The translations under genes were made by a program, and so were the position numbers. Shown here piece after piece: positions 8,240 through 15,102 of a stretch of DNA of 64,000 bases. Location: NCBI RefSeq assembly GCF_011806455.1, contig NZ_JAATOT010000004.1, positions 124,001 through 188,000 on the forward strand. The letters are read 5' to 3'. Source of the stretch: Celeribacter sp. HF31 (GTDB lineage: Bacteria; Pseudomonadota; Alphaproteobacteria; Rhodobacterales; Rhodobacteraceae). The notes beneath the pieces are model-generated. The model was given only the letters and a program-made list of their open reading frames with translations, did not search any database and was not told the DNA's origin. Within the stretch, counting starts at the first letter, position 1. Each line of letters opens with the position of its first letter.

Positions 8240-8267
8240 AGGGTGGGACTTCGTTTAGTCCCACCCT
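8240..8267 (+). promoter_or_regulatory. Intra-operon stem-loop after atpE
   Basis: AGGGTGGGAC and GTCCCACCCT form a perfect 10-bp stem with an 8-nt loop. There is no T-run after it, so it is not a standard terminator. A second small hairpin, TCTCCC-tttc-GGGAGA, lies at 8284-8299 before the next ribosome binding site. The likely role is RNA processing or 3' protection that raises atpE expression relative to the b subunits. Confidence 0.6.
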
Positions 8268-8325
8268 CGCGTAATATAGGGGTCTCTCCCTTTCGGGAGA
8301 CACAGGTCAGAGCCAGGAGGACAAG

Positions 8326-8862
8326 ATGGCAACCGAAACACACGGGGTAGAAGCCGCACACGGCGCCGCAGAAGCCGGCATGCCGCAGCTCGATTTCTCC
8401 ACTTTCCCCAACCAGATTTTCTGGCTTCTGGTCACGCTCGTCGTGATCTATTTCGTGCTGTCCAAGATCGCCCTGCCGCGCATCTCTACGGTGCTCGCCG
8501 AGCGCTCCGGCACGATCATGAATGATATTTCCGCCGCCGAAGAGCTGAAGCTCAAGGCGAAAGAAGCGGAAGAGGCGTATAACGCTGCACTGGCCGAGGC
8601 GAAAGCTCAGGCCCAGCAAATCGCCAATGAAACCCGTGCGGCCATTCAGGCCGATCTCGATGCCGCGACCGCCAAGGCCGATGCAGAGATCTCCGCGAAA
8701 ACCGCCGAATCTGAAAAAGCCATCGCTGAGATCCGCGACGGGGCTTTGGAAAGCGTCAAGGACGTCGCCAAAGATACCGCCAAGGAACTCGTCGCCGCCA
8801 TGGGCTCCTCCGCCGATGCGCGTTCGATCACGGCTGCTGTCACGGCACGGATGAAAGGCTAA
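8326..8862 (+). CDS. ATP synthase F0 subunit b'
   Basis: Phototrophs and alphaproteobacteria build the F0 peripheral stalk from b and b'. This 178-residue protein has a His/Glu-rich N-terminal tail, one membrane helix ([22 protein letters not shown], about residues 28-50) and a long Ala/Glu/Lys coiled coil. [18 protein letters not shown] after the helix is typical of b/b'. CCAGGAGGACAAG precedes the ATG. It is 4 nt from atpF. Confidence 0.94.
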   Translation: MATETHGVEAAHGAAEAGMPQLDFSTFPNQIFWLLVTLVVIYFVLSKIALPRISTVLAERSGTIMNDISAAEELKLKAKEAEEAYNAALAEAKAQAQQIANETRAAIQADLDAATAKADAEISAKTAESEKAIAEIRDGALESVKDVAKDTAKELVAAMGSSADARSITAAVTARMKG

Positions 8863-8866
8863 GGAC

Positions 8867-9424
8867 ATGAAAAAACTTTCTCTCCTCCTCGCCCTCACCG
8901 CGGCTAGCCCGGCCTTCGCGGCAACCGGTCCGTTCTTCTCGCTGAAGAACACCAACTTCGTCGTGCTCCTGGGCTTTTTGGTCTTCGTCGGCATTCTTCT
9001 CTGGAAGAAAGTCCCCTCGATGATCGGCGGCATGCTCGATCAGCGCGCCGCAGGCATCAAATCCGAACTGGACGAAGCCCGCGCCCTGCGTGAAGAAGCT
9101 CAGTCGATCCTCGCCTCCTACGAGCGCAAACAGCGCGAAGTTCAGGATCAGGCCGACGCCATCGTCGCGCAAGCAAAGAAAGACGCGGAAGCCGCCGCGG
9201 TGAAAGCGAAAGAGGATCTGAAATCCTCCATCGCCCGCCGCCTCGCGGCCGCCGAAGAGCAAATTGGTGCCGCTGAAGCCGCCGCGATCCGCGAAGTCCG
9301 CAACACGGCAATTTCCGTCGCCGTGGCTGCTGCAAGCGATGTGATCGCGAAAAACATGACTGCTGCGGACGCCAACGCTCTGATCGACACCTCGATTGCC
9401 GAAGTTGGTGACAAGCTGCACTAA
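8867..9424 (+). CDS. atpF: ATP synthase F0 subunit b
   Basis: Second peripheral-stalk subunit, 185 residues. It starts with a signal-like segment ([18 protein letters not shown]) that is usual for this subunit in Rhodobacterales, then a membrane helix ([20 protein letters not shown]), and a long charged coiled coil that contacts delta and F1. It closes the operon and is followed by a strong terminator. The F1 genes (atpHAGDC) are not in this window, as expected for the split ATP synthase of alphaproteobacteria. Confidence 0.94.
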   Translation: MKKLSLLLALTAASPAFAATGPFFSLKNTNFVVLLGFLVFVGILLWKKVPSMIGGMLDQRAAGIKSELDEARALREEAQSILASYERKQREVQDQADAIVAQAKKDAEAAAVKAKEDLKSSIARRLAAAEEQIGAAEAAAIREVRNTAISVAVAAASDVIAKNMTAADANALIDTSIAEVGDKLH

Positions 9425-9467
9425 GTCTTTGTTTGATCTCCTGACCGGATCAGACAGACCCTGATCG

Positions 9468-9496
9468 AAAGCCCCGCCACATCGGCGGGGCTTTTT
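9468..9496 (+). terminator. Terminator of the F0 operon
   Basis: AAAGCCCCGCC and GGCGGGGCTTT form a perfect 11-bp stem with a 5-nt loop and a T-tail. It is followed directly by the GAGTATTT motif at 9497. Confidence 0.92.
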
Positions 9497-9520
9497 GAGT
9501 ATTTGGCCTGCAATGAAGAC
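9492..9520 (+). repeat. GAGTATTT intergenic motif, site 2
   Basis: TTTTTGAGTATTT is followed by a 5-nt variable part and TGCAATGAAGACA. The same arrangement occurs at 15070-15098 with only a few differences. The site lies between the F0 terminator and the GFA gene. Confidence 0.6.
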
Positions 9521-9539
9521 ACGACAGAGGAAACGCATT

Positions 9540-9920
9540 ATGCCGAAGACCTATCAGGGAAGCTGTCATTGTGGCGCCACAGGGTTTGAGGTCACTGCCG
9601 AGATCGACCACATGCGGGTTTGTGATTGTTCCATTTGTCGCAAACGTGGTGCGCTGAATTTTCGGGTGCCGAAAGAGGCGTTGCAGATGTTGACGCCCCT
9701 AGAGGACATGACCGTCTACCGTTGGGGCACGATGACCGGGGCCGATTATTTTTGTCCGCACTGCGGCATTTCTCCGTTCCGTCGTCCCTCGGCCCCGACT
9801 GAAAAAGAACTGGCGGCAGGGGCGACGCGTTTCGAAGGCTGGGCCATCAATCTGCGCTGTTTGGAAGGCGTTGATCTGGAGGCTTTGCCGGTGGTGACCA
9901 TCAAAGGCAGCGCGCTGTGA
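9540..9920 (+). CDS. GFA/CENP-V family zinc protein
   Basis: A 126-residue protein of the glutathione-dependent formaldehyde-activating (GFA, CENP-V/S) family. It has the zinc-binding cysteines in order: CHCG (near residue 8), CDCSIC (near 31) and CPHCG (near 75). GACAGAGGAAACGCATT precedes the ATG at 9540. Many GFA proteins are not formaldehyde enzymes, so the reaction is unknown. Its stop abuts the stop of the convergent GntR gene with no gap. Confidence 0.88.
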   Translation: MPKTYQGSCHCGATGFEVTAEIDHMRVCDCSICRKRGALNFRVPKEALQMLTPLEDMTVYRWGTMTGADYFCPHCGISPFRRPSAPTEKELAAGATRFEGWAINLRCLEGVDLEALPVVTIKGSAL

Positions 9921-10691
9921 TCACCCGCGCGCCTGTTCATGTTCGAATCTGAGCTTTGCGACCTCTTCATTGCGCTCGAACCTCTGCTGATCCAAAAGCG
10001 CCTCTTCGACATAGTCGAGATGCTGCGTGACGGCGGCGCGGGCGGCCTCCGGGTCACGGTCCTGAAGCGCGTCGTGAATGGCGCGGTGTTGCTCCAAAAG
10101 CTGGGCGCGGTTGGTGCGCTGTTTGAACATCACCGAGCGGTTATAGAACACGCCCTCGCGCAACAGATCGAACATAGAGCGCATCATGTGCAGCATGATG
10201 ACGTTATGCGAGGCCTCGATGATCGACAGGTGAAACTCCGCGTCGAGACGGGCCTCTTCGGTCGGATTGCGTTTCGGATGGGCCGCTTCCATCTTTTGAA
10301 AGATCGTGGCGATGACTTTCAGGTCGGTGTCGGAGGCCATCTTTGCGGCGCGCTCGGCGGCCAGCCCCTCCATATCTCGGCGAAAGGCGATGTAGTCGAA
10401 CACTGCCTCGTCATGGCTGCCGAAGAGTTTGACCAACGCCGGCGAGAAGGCCGACCCCAAGACATCGGCCACGAAGATGCCGGCATTGGCGCGGGTCTCC
10501 AACAGGCCCTTGTCGGTCAGTTCCGCCACGGCCTCGCGCACTGAGGGGCGCGACACGCCCAGCCGCTCCGCCAGATCGCGCTCTGAGGGCAGGCGCTCGC
10601 CAGGCCGCAAAATTCCACGCAGGATCAAAAGCTCGACCTGACGTGCAACAGAGGCGCTGAGTTTTTCGGGGGTGACTTTTTGAAAGGGCAT
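9921..10691 (-). CDS. FadR-subfamily GntR regulator, candidate regulator of glcDEF
   Basis: This 256-residue repressor-type protein has an N-terminal GntR winged helix (LPSERDLAERLGVSRPSVREAVAELTDKGLLETR, about residues 33-67) and a helical FCD effector domain with the metal-binding pattern D-x3-H (DAEFHLSII), a later His and EQHRAIHDAL. It resembles the PdhR/LldR/GlcC group. A 19-bp palindrome lies 19 nt upstream of its ATG, and the same palindrome sits 18 nt upstream of glcD at 35.2 kb. Autoregulation and control of glcDEF are inferred from this shared site. Confidence 0.88.
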   Translation of the reverse strand: MPFQKVTPEKLSASVARQVELLILRGILRPGERLPSERDLAERLGVSRPSVREAVAELTDKGLLETRANAGIFVADVLGSAFSPALVKLFGSHDEAVFDYIAFRRDMEGLAAERAAKMASDTDLKVIATIFQKMEAAHPKRNPTEEARLDAEFHLSIIEASHNVIMLHMMRSMFDLLREGVFYNRSVMFKQRTNRAQLLEQHRAIHDALQDRDPEAARAAVTQHLDYVEEALLDQQRFERNEEVAKLRFEHEQARG

Positions 10692-10709
10692 GGGGCTCTC
10701 GTGCTGTGA

Positions 10710-10730
10710 CTGGTCAGATTATATGACCAG
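10710..10730. promoter_or_regulatory. Palindromic operator upstream of the GntR gene
   Basis: TGGTCA-N7-TGACCA, extended to a perfect 7-bp arm on both sides (CTGGTCA and TGACCAG). It lies 19 nt before the GntR start on its 5' side. The spacing and half-sites match the site at 35194-35214 before glcD. Confidence 0.7.
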
Positions 10731-10745
10731 CGCAGGTTCTGAGCC

Positions 10746-10775
10746 ATAAAAAAGGCCGGGACAGGCCCGGCCTTT
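10746..10775 (-). terminator. Terminator of the OmpA-like lipoprotein gene
   Basis: Read on the minus strand, AAAGGCCGGG and CCCGGCCTTT form a perfect 10-bp stem with a 5-nt loop followed by a run of T residues. It lies 20 nt after the lipoprotein stop codon. Confidence 0.9.
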
Positions 10776-10795
10776 CGAAATCTGTATCAGAGCGA

Positions 10796-11446
10796 TCAGG
10801 CCGAGGTCGGCGTGATGACGATCTCGACGCGACGGTTCTGGGCCTTGCCCTCCGGCGTCAGGTTGGTGGCGATCGGTTGGTCTTCGCCACGGCCAAAGGC
10901 ATGCACCCGACCGGTGGCAACGCCATTGCCGGTCAGCACGGTCGCGACCGCCGTCGCACGACGGGTCGACAGCTCTTGGTTATAGCCCGCAGACCCGGTG
11001 TTGTCGGTGTGACCGATGATTTGAACCGTGGTGTTCGGGTAGTCCTGGAGGTTATAGGCCAGCTTGCGTAGGTCGGTTTGCAGCGAGGGCACAACAACGG
11101 CGCTGTCGGTCGCGAACAGGATGTCCTGCGGCATGGTCACGATCAGCTGCGAGCCGGTGTTGACGATTTTCACGTCATCATTGCCAAGATCCTCACGCAG
11201 ATCGGCGGCCTGTTGGTCCAGACGCTGACCGATGGCACCGCCCACGGCCCCACCGATCATGGCGCCCACGGCGACCTTGGCAAGCTTGTCATTGTCACCC
11301 GAGGTGGCGGCGGCGGTGATGCCGCCGAGGGCCGCACCGAGGGCGACGCCTTGCGTGGCTTTGGAATTGGGGTCGTAGCTGTCCATACAGGCGGTCAGGC
11401 CAAAGCTGGCCACGAGAGGGATAGCGATATAAAGCGGGGATTTCAT
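10796..11446 (-). CDS. OmpA-family outer-membrane lipoprotein (YiaD-like)
   Basis: The 216-residue protein has a signal peptide ending in a lipobox (FGLTAC, Cys about residue 20), then a glycine-zipper segment (GVALGAALGGITAAATSG...GAMIGGAVGGAIGQ) and a C-terminal OmpA peptidoglycan-binding domain with GHTDNTGSAGYNQELSTRRA and the closing QNRRVEI. It should be anchored in the outer membrane facing the periplasm and tie it to the wall. The start at 11446 has CAAGGAGGATCCAA just before it; the frame open to 11584 is not used. Confidence 0.92.
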   Translation of the reverse strand: MKSPLYIAIPLVASFGLTACMDSYDPNSKATQGVALGAALGGITAAATSGDNDKLAKVAVGAMIGGAVGGAIGQRLDQQAADLREDLGNDDVKIVNTGSQLIVTMPQDILFATDSAVVVPSLQTDLRKLAYNLQDYPNTTVQIIGHTDNTGSAGYNQELSTRRATAVATVLTGNGVATGRVHAFGRGEDQPIATNLTPEGKAQNRRVEIVITPTSA

Positions 11447-11525
11447 TTGGATCCTCCTTGAAAAACTGCTCTTGACGCTGGTTTTACCTGCGTCTCGCGG
11501 CTCTGGCACGGTGGATTTATCGCAA

Positions 11526-12428
11526 TCACGAAAATGTGGCGGGTTTTCGCTCAGGCGTGAGGGCGTCGGCCTTGAGGCTTTCATAGGCCAAAAGCGCGCG
11601 TTTGACCGGCAGGCCCCAGTGATAGCCGCCCAGGGCCCCGGTTTTGCGCAACACGCGGTGGCAGGGGATGAGCCAGCTCACGGGGTTATGCCCGACGGCT
11701 GTGCCAACGGCGCGCACCGCCTTGGGGTTGCCGATGGCGCGGGCAATGTCGGAATAGGTGGTGACCTGACCGGACGGGATCGACAGGAGTGCTTCCCAGA
11801 CTTTGATCTGAAACGGTCCGCCGATGAGATGCAGCTTGGTGTCTCCGCCGCCAAGAGCGGCCTCGACAAAGGGGCGCACCGCGTCGGAGTTTTTCACGAA
11901 AGAGGCTTTGGGCCAGCGGGAAGACAGGTCGGCAAAGGCATCCTGATCGCGACATTCGGAGGTGAACGCCAGGGCACAAAGCCCGCGCGGCGTGGCCATC
12001 GCGAGGCTACGCCCGAAAGGTGTGTCGAACCAGCCGTAGGAAATCGTCAGGCCATCGCCTTTGCGGGCATATTCGCCGGGGCTCATCGCCTCCCAACGCA
12101 CGAACAAATCGTGCAGGCGTCCGGTGCTGGACATGCCCGTGGCCTCTGTCGTGTCCAAGAGGCTGTGGTTTTGGGTGATGAGGGCCTTGGCATGACCCAG
12201 GGTCAGATATTGCTGAAACCGTTTCGGAGAGACACCGGCCCATTGGCTAAAGAGCTTTTGCAAATGAAAGGGCGACATGCCCAATTCGGCGGCGAGAGTG
12301 TCCAGCGACAGGGGCTGTTCGGACTGGTCGATGATGTCGATGGCCCGGCGCACGACGTTGAAGTGGTAGCGATCTTCAAAAGGCTCGGGCGCTGAGACAG
12401 TCTCGATGTTTTCAGTGTGAGGCGGCAT
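11526..12428 (-). CDS. ada: Ada-like AraC-HTH/methylated-DNA-cysteine methyltransferase fusion
   Basis: This 300-residue fusion has an AraC-type double helix-turn-helix (about residues 28-122, LDTLAAELGMSPFHLQKLFSQW) joined to an O6-alkylguanine-DNA alkyltransferase domain with the suicide-cysteine motif IPCHRVL near residue 265. It lacks the N-terminal zinc domain that accepts methyl groups from phosphotriesters in E. coli Ada, so it would repair O6-methylguanine and may act as a regulator by another signal. GGAG lies about 9 nt before the ATG. Confidence 0.92.
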   Translation of the reverse strand: MPPHTENIETVSAPEPFEDRYHFNVVRRAIDIIDQSEQPLSLDTLAAELGMSPFHLQKLFSQWAGVSPKRFQQYLTLGHAKALITQNHSLLDTTEATGMSSTGRLHDLFVRWEAMSPGEYARKGDGLTISYGWFDTPFGRSLAMATPRGLCALAFTSECRDQDAFADLSSRWPKASFVKNSDAVRPFVEAALGGGDTKLHLIGGPFQIKVWEALLSIPSGQVTTYSDIARAIGNPKAVRAVGTAVGHNPVSWLIPCHRVLRKTGALGGYHWGLPVKRALLAYESLKADALTPERKPATFS

Positions 12429-12517
12429 CGGGCAGGCTCCGGGCAGAGATCAGACAGGCGATCAGATGGGAGAAGCCTAACTTGTCCCATGGGCCTTGCC
12501 GACCCGAAACTTGCGGA

Positions 12518-13204
12518 TTAGGCGGCCATACGCCGCGCCGCGACGGCCGAGCGCGGTTGCAACACGACTGCCTCACCGGGGGCAAGCGTCATCCTCGCCC
12601 GCTGTGCCCGGATCAGAGAGGGGCCGAGCTTGGCCGTGATTTCCGCCCGCGCCAGCGCCCCCAAAGCGACAAGCGTGTCTTCGTCCGGGAACAGGCTTTC
12701 AGTCCAGACACCTTCGGCCAAAAGCATCTGATGGTCGGCCATGACGAGATGGCAATAGGCATAGTCCGAGGCAGGCGGTGTATAGTCGATCTCCGATTCG
12801 GTTGCGAGATCGCCGGAGGGCACCAGCACCTCGCTCTCAAAGAAATGCAATTCGACCTGCGCCGAGCGCAGCAGGACATGATGGCCGGGCGCGAGGATCA
12901 GATCACGCTCCGGCGTGCGTTTGCCAAAGGCGCCAGCGTGGAGGCGCAAGGGCGGCTTTACACCTTCATCCGTCAAGGCGCTGCGACCGACCCAAAGAAG
13001 CGGTTTGTAGCCCTCGTCACGAGTCAGCAACAGATCGCCGGGACGCAGCCATTCGACGGGTTGCGGTCCCTCGCTGGTCTCGATCATGACACCGGGGCCA
13101 AAGCCCGAGAGGCCATAGCTGGACAGTTTGTCCATCTGATAGGTCTCATCCTCTTCTATGAGCGCCGCACCCGCGATCATGCCGTAAGCCGCAAAGGGGT
13201 CCAT
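12518..13204 (-). CDS. Hint-domain protein lacking the catalytic cysteine
   Basis: A 228-residue protein built around a Hint (hedgehog/intein, Hint_2) domain: PGVMIETSEGPQPVEWLRPGDLLLTRDEG near residue 39, a WVGR turn, and DLILAPGHHVLL with the usual block-F-like histidines. Family members normally begin the domain with Cys (CFxPGT); here GFGPGV has Gly, so self-cleavage is unlikely. The start at 13204 is preferred because the next 58 upstream codons do not resemble the family; 13378 is the alternative. No membrane or adhesin modules are attached. Confidence 0.8.
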   Translation of the reverse strand: MDPFAAYGMIAGAALIEEDETYQMDKLSSYGLSGFGPGVMIETSEGPQPVEWLRPGDLLLTRDEGYKPLLWVGRSALTDEGVKPPLRLHAGAFGKRTPERDLILAPGHHVLLRSAQVELHFFESEVLVPSGDLATESEIDYTPPASDYAYCHLVMADHQMLLAEGVWTESLFPDEDTLVALGALARAEITAKLGPSLIRAQRARMTLAPGEAVVLQPRSAVAARRMAA

Positions 13205-13392
13205 TCTGTCGTCCCAATTGAATCTCTGTGGGTTGAGAATGCAGGTCAGAGTTGAAGCGAGGATTAATTCCTGCCCTGTTTTGAGGTAAAAAATGACACG
13301 GATTTTCATCTGATTTTCAGAGGATTTTAGGAAAACCCCATCTATCACAGGAACGACTTGCCCCGATCCCTTCGACAAGGCATTAGAAGCCT

Positions 13393-14040
13393 ATGACCAA
13401 ACAGCTCGATTACCATACGATCCATGAGATTTTCACCCGTTTCCAGGCCGCTGAGCCCGAGCCCAAGGGCGAGCTTGACCATGTGAACGCCTATACCTTG
13501 GTGGTGGCCGTCGCGCTGTCTGCACAGGCGACCGACAAGGGCGTCAACAAGGCGACGAAAGAGCTGTTTAAAATCGCCGACACACCGCAAAAAATGCTCG
13601 ATCTGGGCGAAGAGGGGCTGATCGAGCATATCAAAACCATCGGGCTTTACCGCAACAAGGCGAAGAATGTCATCAAGTTGAGCCAGATTTTGGTCGACGA
13701 CTATGACGGCATCGTGCCCTCGTCGCGCGCCGCATTGGAGAGCCTTCCGGGGGTCGGGCGCAAGACTGCGAATGTCGTGCTGAACATGTGGTGGCATGTG
13801 CCCACGCAAGCGGTGGATACGCATATTTTCCGTTTCGGCAATCGCTCGGGCGTGGCCGTGGGCAAGGATGTGGTGGCGGTCGAACGCGCCATCGAAGACC
13901 ATATTCCTGCCGAATTTCAACAGCATGCGCATCACTGGATGATCCTGCACGGACGCTACACCTGTGTTGCGCGCAAACCGAAATGCAGCGCGTGCCTGAT
14001 CCGCGATCTGTGCATGTTCGAGGAGAAAAACCTTGACTAA
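13393..14040 (+). CDS. nth: Endonuclease III
   Basis: Base-excision glycosylase/AP lyase for oxidised pyrimidines, 215 residues. The helix-hairpin-helix LPGVGRKTANVVL (near residue 118) has the catalytic Lys, VDTHIFR holds the catalytic Asp, and the C-terminal C-x6-C-x2-C-x5-C (CVARKPKCSACLIRDLC) binds the [4Fe-4S] cluster. It is co-transcribed with the adenosine kinase, whose TTG start overlaps its last codons by 8 nt. Confidence 0.97.
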   Translation: MTKQLDYHTIHEIFTRFQAAEPEPKGELDHVNAYTLVVAVALSAQATDKGVNKATKELFKIADTPQKMLDLGEEGLIEHIKTIGLYRNKAKNVIKLSQILVDDYDGIVPSSRAALESLPGVGRKTANVVLNMWWHVPTQAVDTHIFRFGNRSGVAVGKDVVAVERAIEDHIPAEFQQHAHHWMILHGRYTCVARKPKCSACLIRDLCMFEEKNLD

Positions 14041-15019
14041 AACCTATCAGGTTGTCGGCATCGGCAACGCCATCGTCGATGTGATCACCCAGGCCGATGA
14101 CAGTTTTCTGGAACTCATGGGCATCGAGAAAGGCATCATGCAGCTCGTGGAACGCGAGCGGGGCGAGTTGCTTTATGGTGCAATGTCCAACCGGGTGCAG
14201 ACGCCGGGCGGCTCCGTGGCGAACACTCTGGCGGGGCTGGGTACTTTGGGCCTCAAGACCGGCTTTATCGGCCGGGTGCATGACGACGCTCTGGGCCGGT
14301 TTTATGCCGCCGAGATGGAGGCCGATGGCACCGCTTTCGTCAACGCGCCGGTGCCGGGCGGCGAACTTCCGACCTCGCGCTCGATGATTTTTGTCTCGCC
14401 GGATGGGGAGCGCTCGATGAACACCTACCTCGGGATTTCGTCGGAAATTTCCGAAGAGGATGTGTCGGAGGCGGTCGCGGGCGATGCGGAGATCATGTTC
14501 CTCGAAGGCTATCTCTACGACAAGCCCAAAGGCAAATACGCCTTCGACCAAGCCGCGAAGCTGACCAAGGCCGCGGGCGGCAAGGTCGGGATTTCTCTGT
14601 CCGATCCGTTCTGCGTCGACCGTCACCGTGACGATTTCCGGACCTTTGTGAAGGAGCTGGATTTTGTCATCGGCAACGAACACGAATGGGAAAGCCTCTA
14701 CCAGACCGACCTATCGACCGCGCTGGAAACGGCGGCCATGGAATCGGGTCTCGTGGTCTGTACGCGCTCTGGCTCTGACGTGGTTTTGGTGCAGGGCGAT
14801 GAAGAGGCCGTGGTGCCGGTCAATCGCGTGCAACCCGTGGACACCACTGGCGCGGGCGACCAATTCGCCGCCGGTTTCCTATACGGCTACGCGACGGGGC
14901 AGAGCCTTGCGACCTGTGGGCGTATGGGCTGTGTTGCCGCCGCAGAAGTGATTTCCCACATCGGGCCGCGGCCAGAGGCGAATTTGAAAGTCCTGTTCCA
15001 GAAGGAAGGCCTGATTTAA
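14033..15019 (+). CDS. Adenosine kinase (PfkB family)
   Basis: A 328-residue ribokinase-family enzyme, probably phosphorylating adenosine with ATP for purine salvage. It has GGSVANTLAGLGTLG (substrate site, about residue 59) and the PfkB signature VDTTGAGDQFAAGFLYG with the catalytic Asp (about residue 268). It starts with TTG, supported by GAGGAGAAAAACC and the overlap with nth. The PfkB family also has sugar kinases, but the layout matches the alphaproteobacterial adenosine kinase type. Confidence 0.88.
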   Translation: MTKTYQVVGIGNAIVDVITQADDSFLELMGIEKGIMQLVERERGELLYGAMSNRVQTPGGSVANTLAGLGTLGLKTGFIGRVHDDALGRFYAAEMEADGTAFVNAPVPGGELPTSRSMIFVSPDGERSMNTYLGISSEISEEDVSEAVAGDAEIMFLEGYLYDKPKGKYAFDQAAKLTKAAGGKVGISLSDPFCVDRHRDDFRTFVKELDFVIGNEHEWESLYQTDLSTALETAAMESGLVVCTRSGSDVVLVQGDEEAVVPVNRVQPVDTTGAGDQFAAGFLYGYATGQSLATCGRMGCVAAAEVISHIGPRPEANLKVLFQKEGLI

Positions 15020-15043
15020 GGCTTTTCTGATGCTTTGAATGTG

Positions 15044-15074
15044 AAAACGGCGCGAGGAACATCGCTCCGTTTTT
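15044..15074 (+). terminator. Terminator after adenosine kinase
   Basis: AAAACGG/CCGTTTT (7 bp) continues after one mismatch into GCGA/TCGC with a 6-nt loop, followed by a T-run. The GAGTATTT motif follows at 15075. Confidence 0.8.
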
Positions 15075-15098
15075 GAGTATTTGAGCTGCAATGAAGAC
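15070..15098 (+). repeat. GAGTATTT intergenic motif, site 3
   Basis: TTTTTGAGTATTT plus a 5-nt variable part and TGCAATGAAGACA, matching the site at 9492-9520. It sits between the convergent adenosine kinase and polA genes. Confidence 0.6.
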
Positions 15099-15102
15099 AG
15101 GC

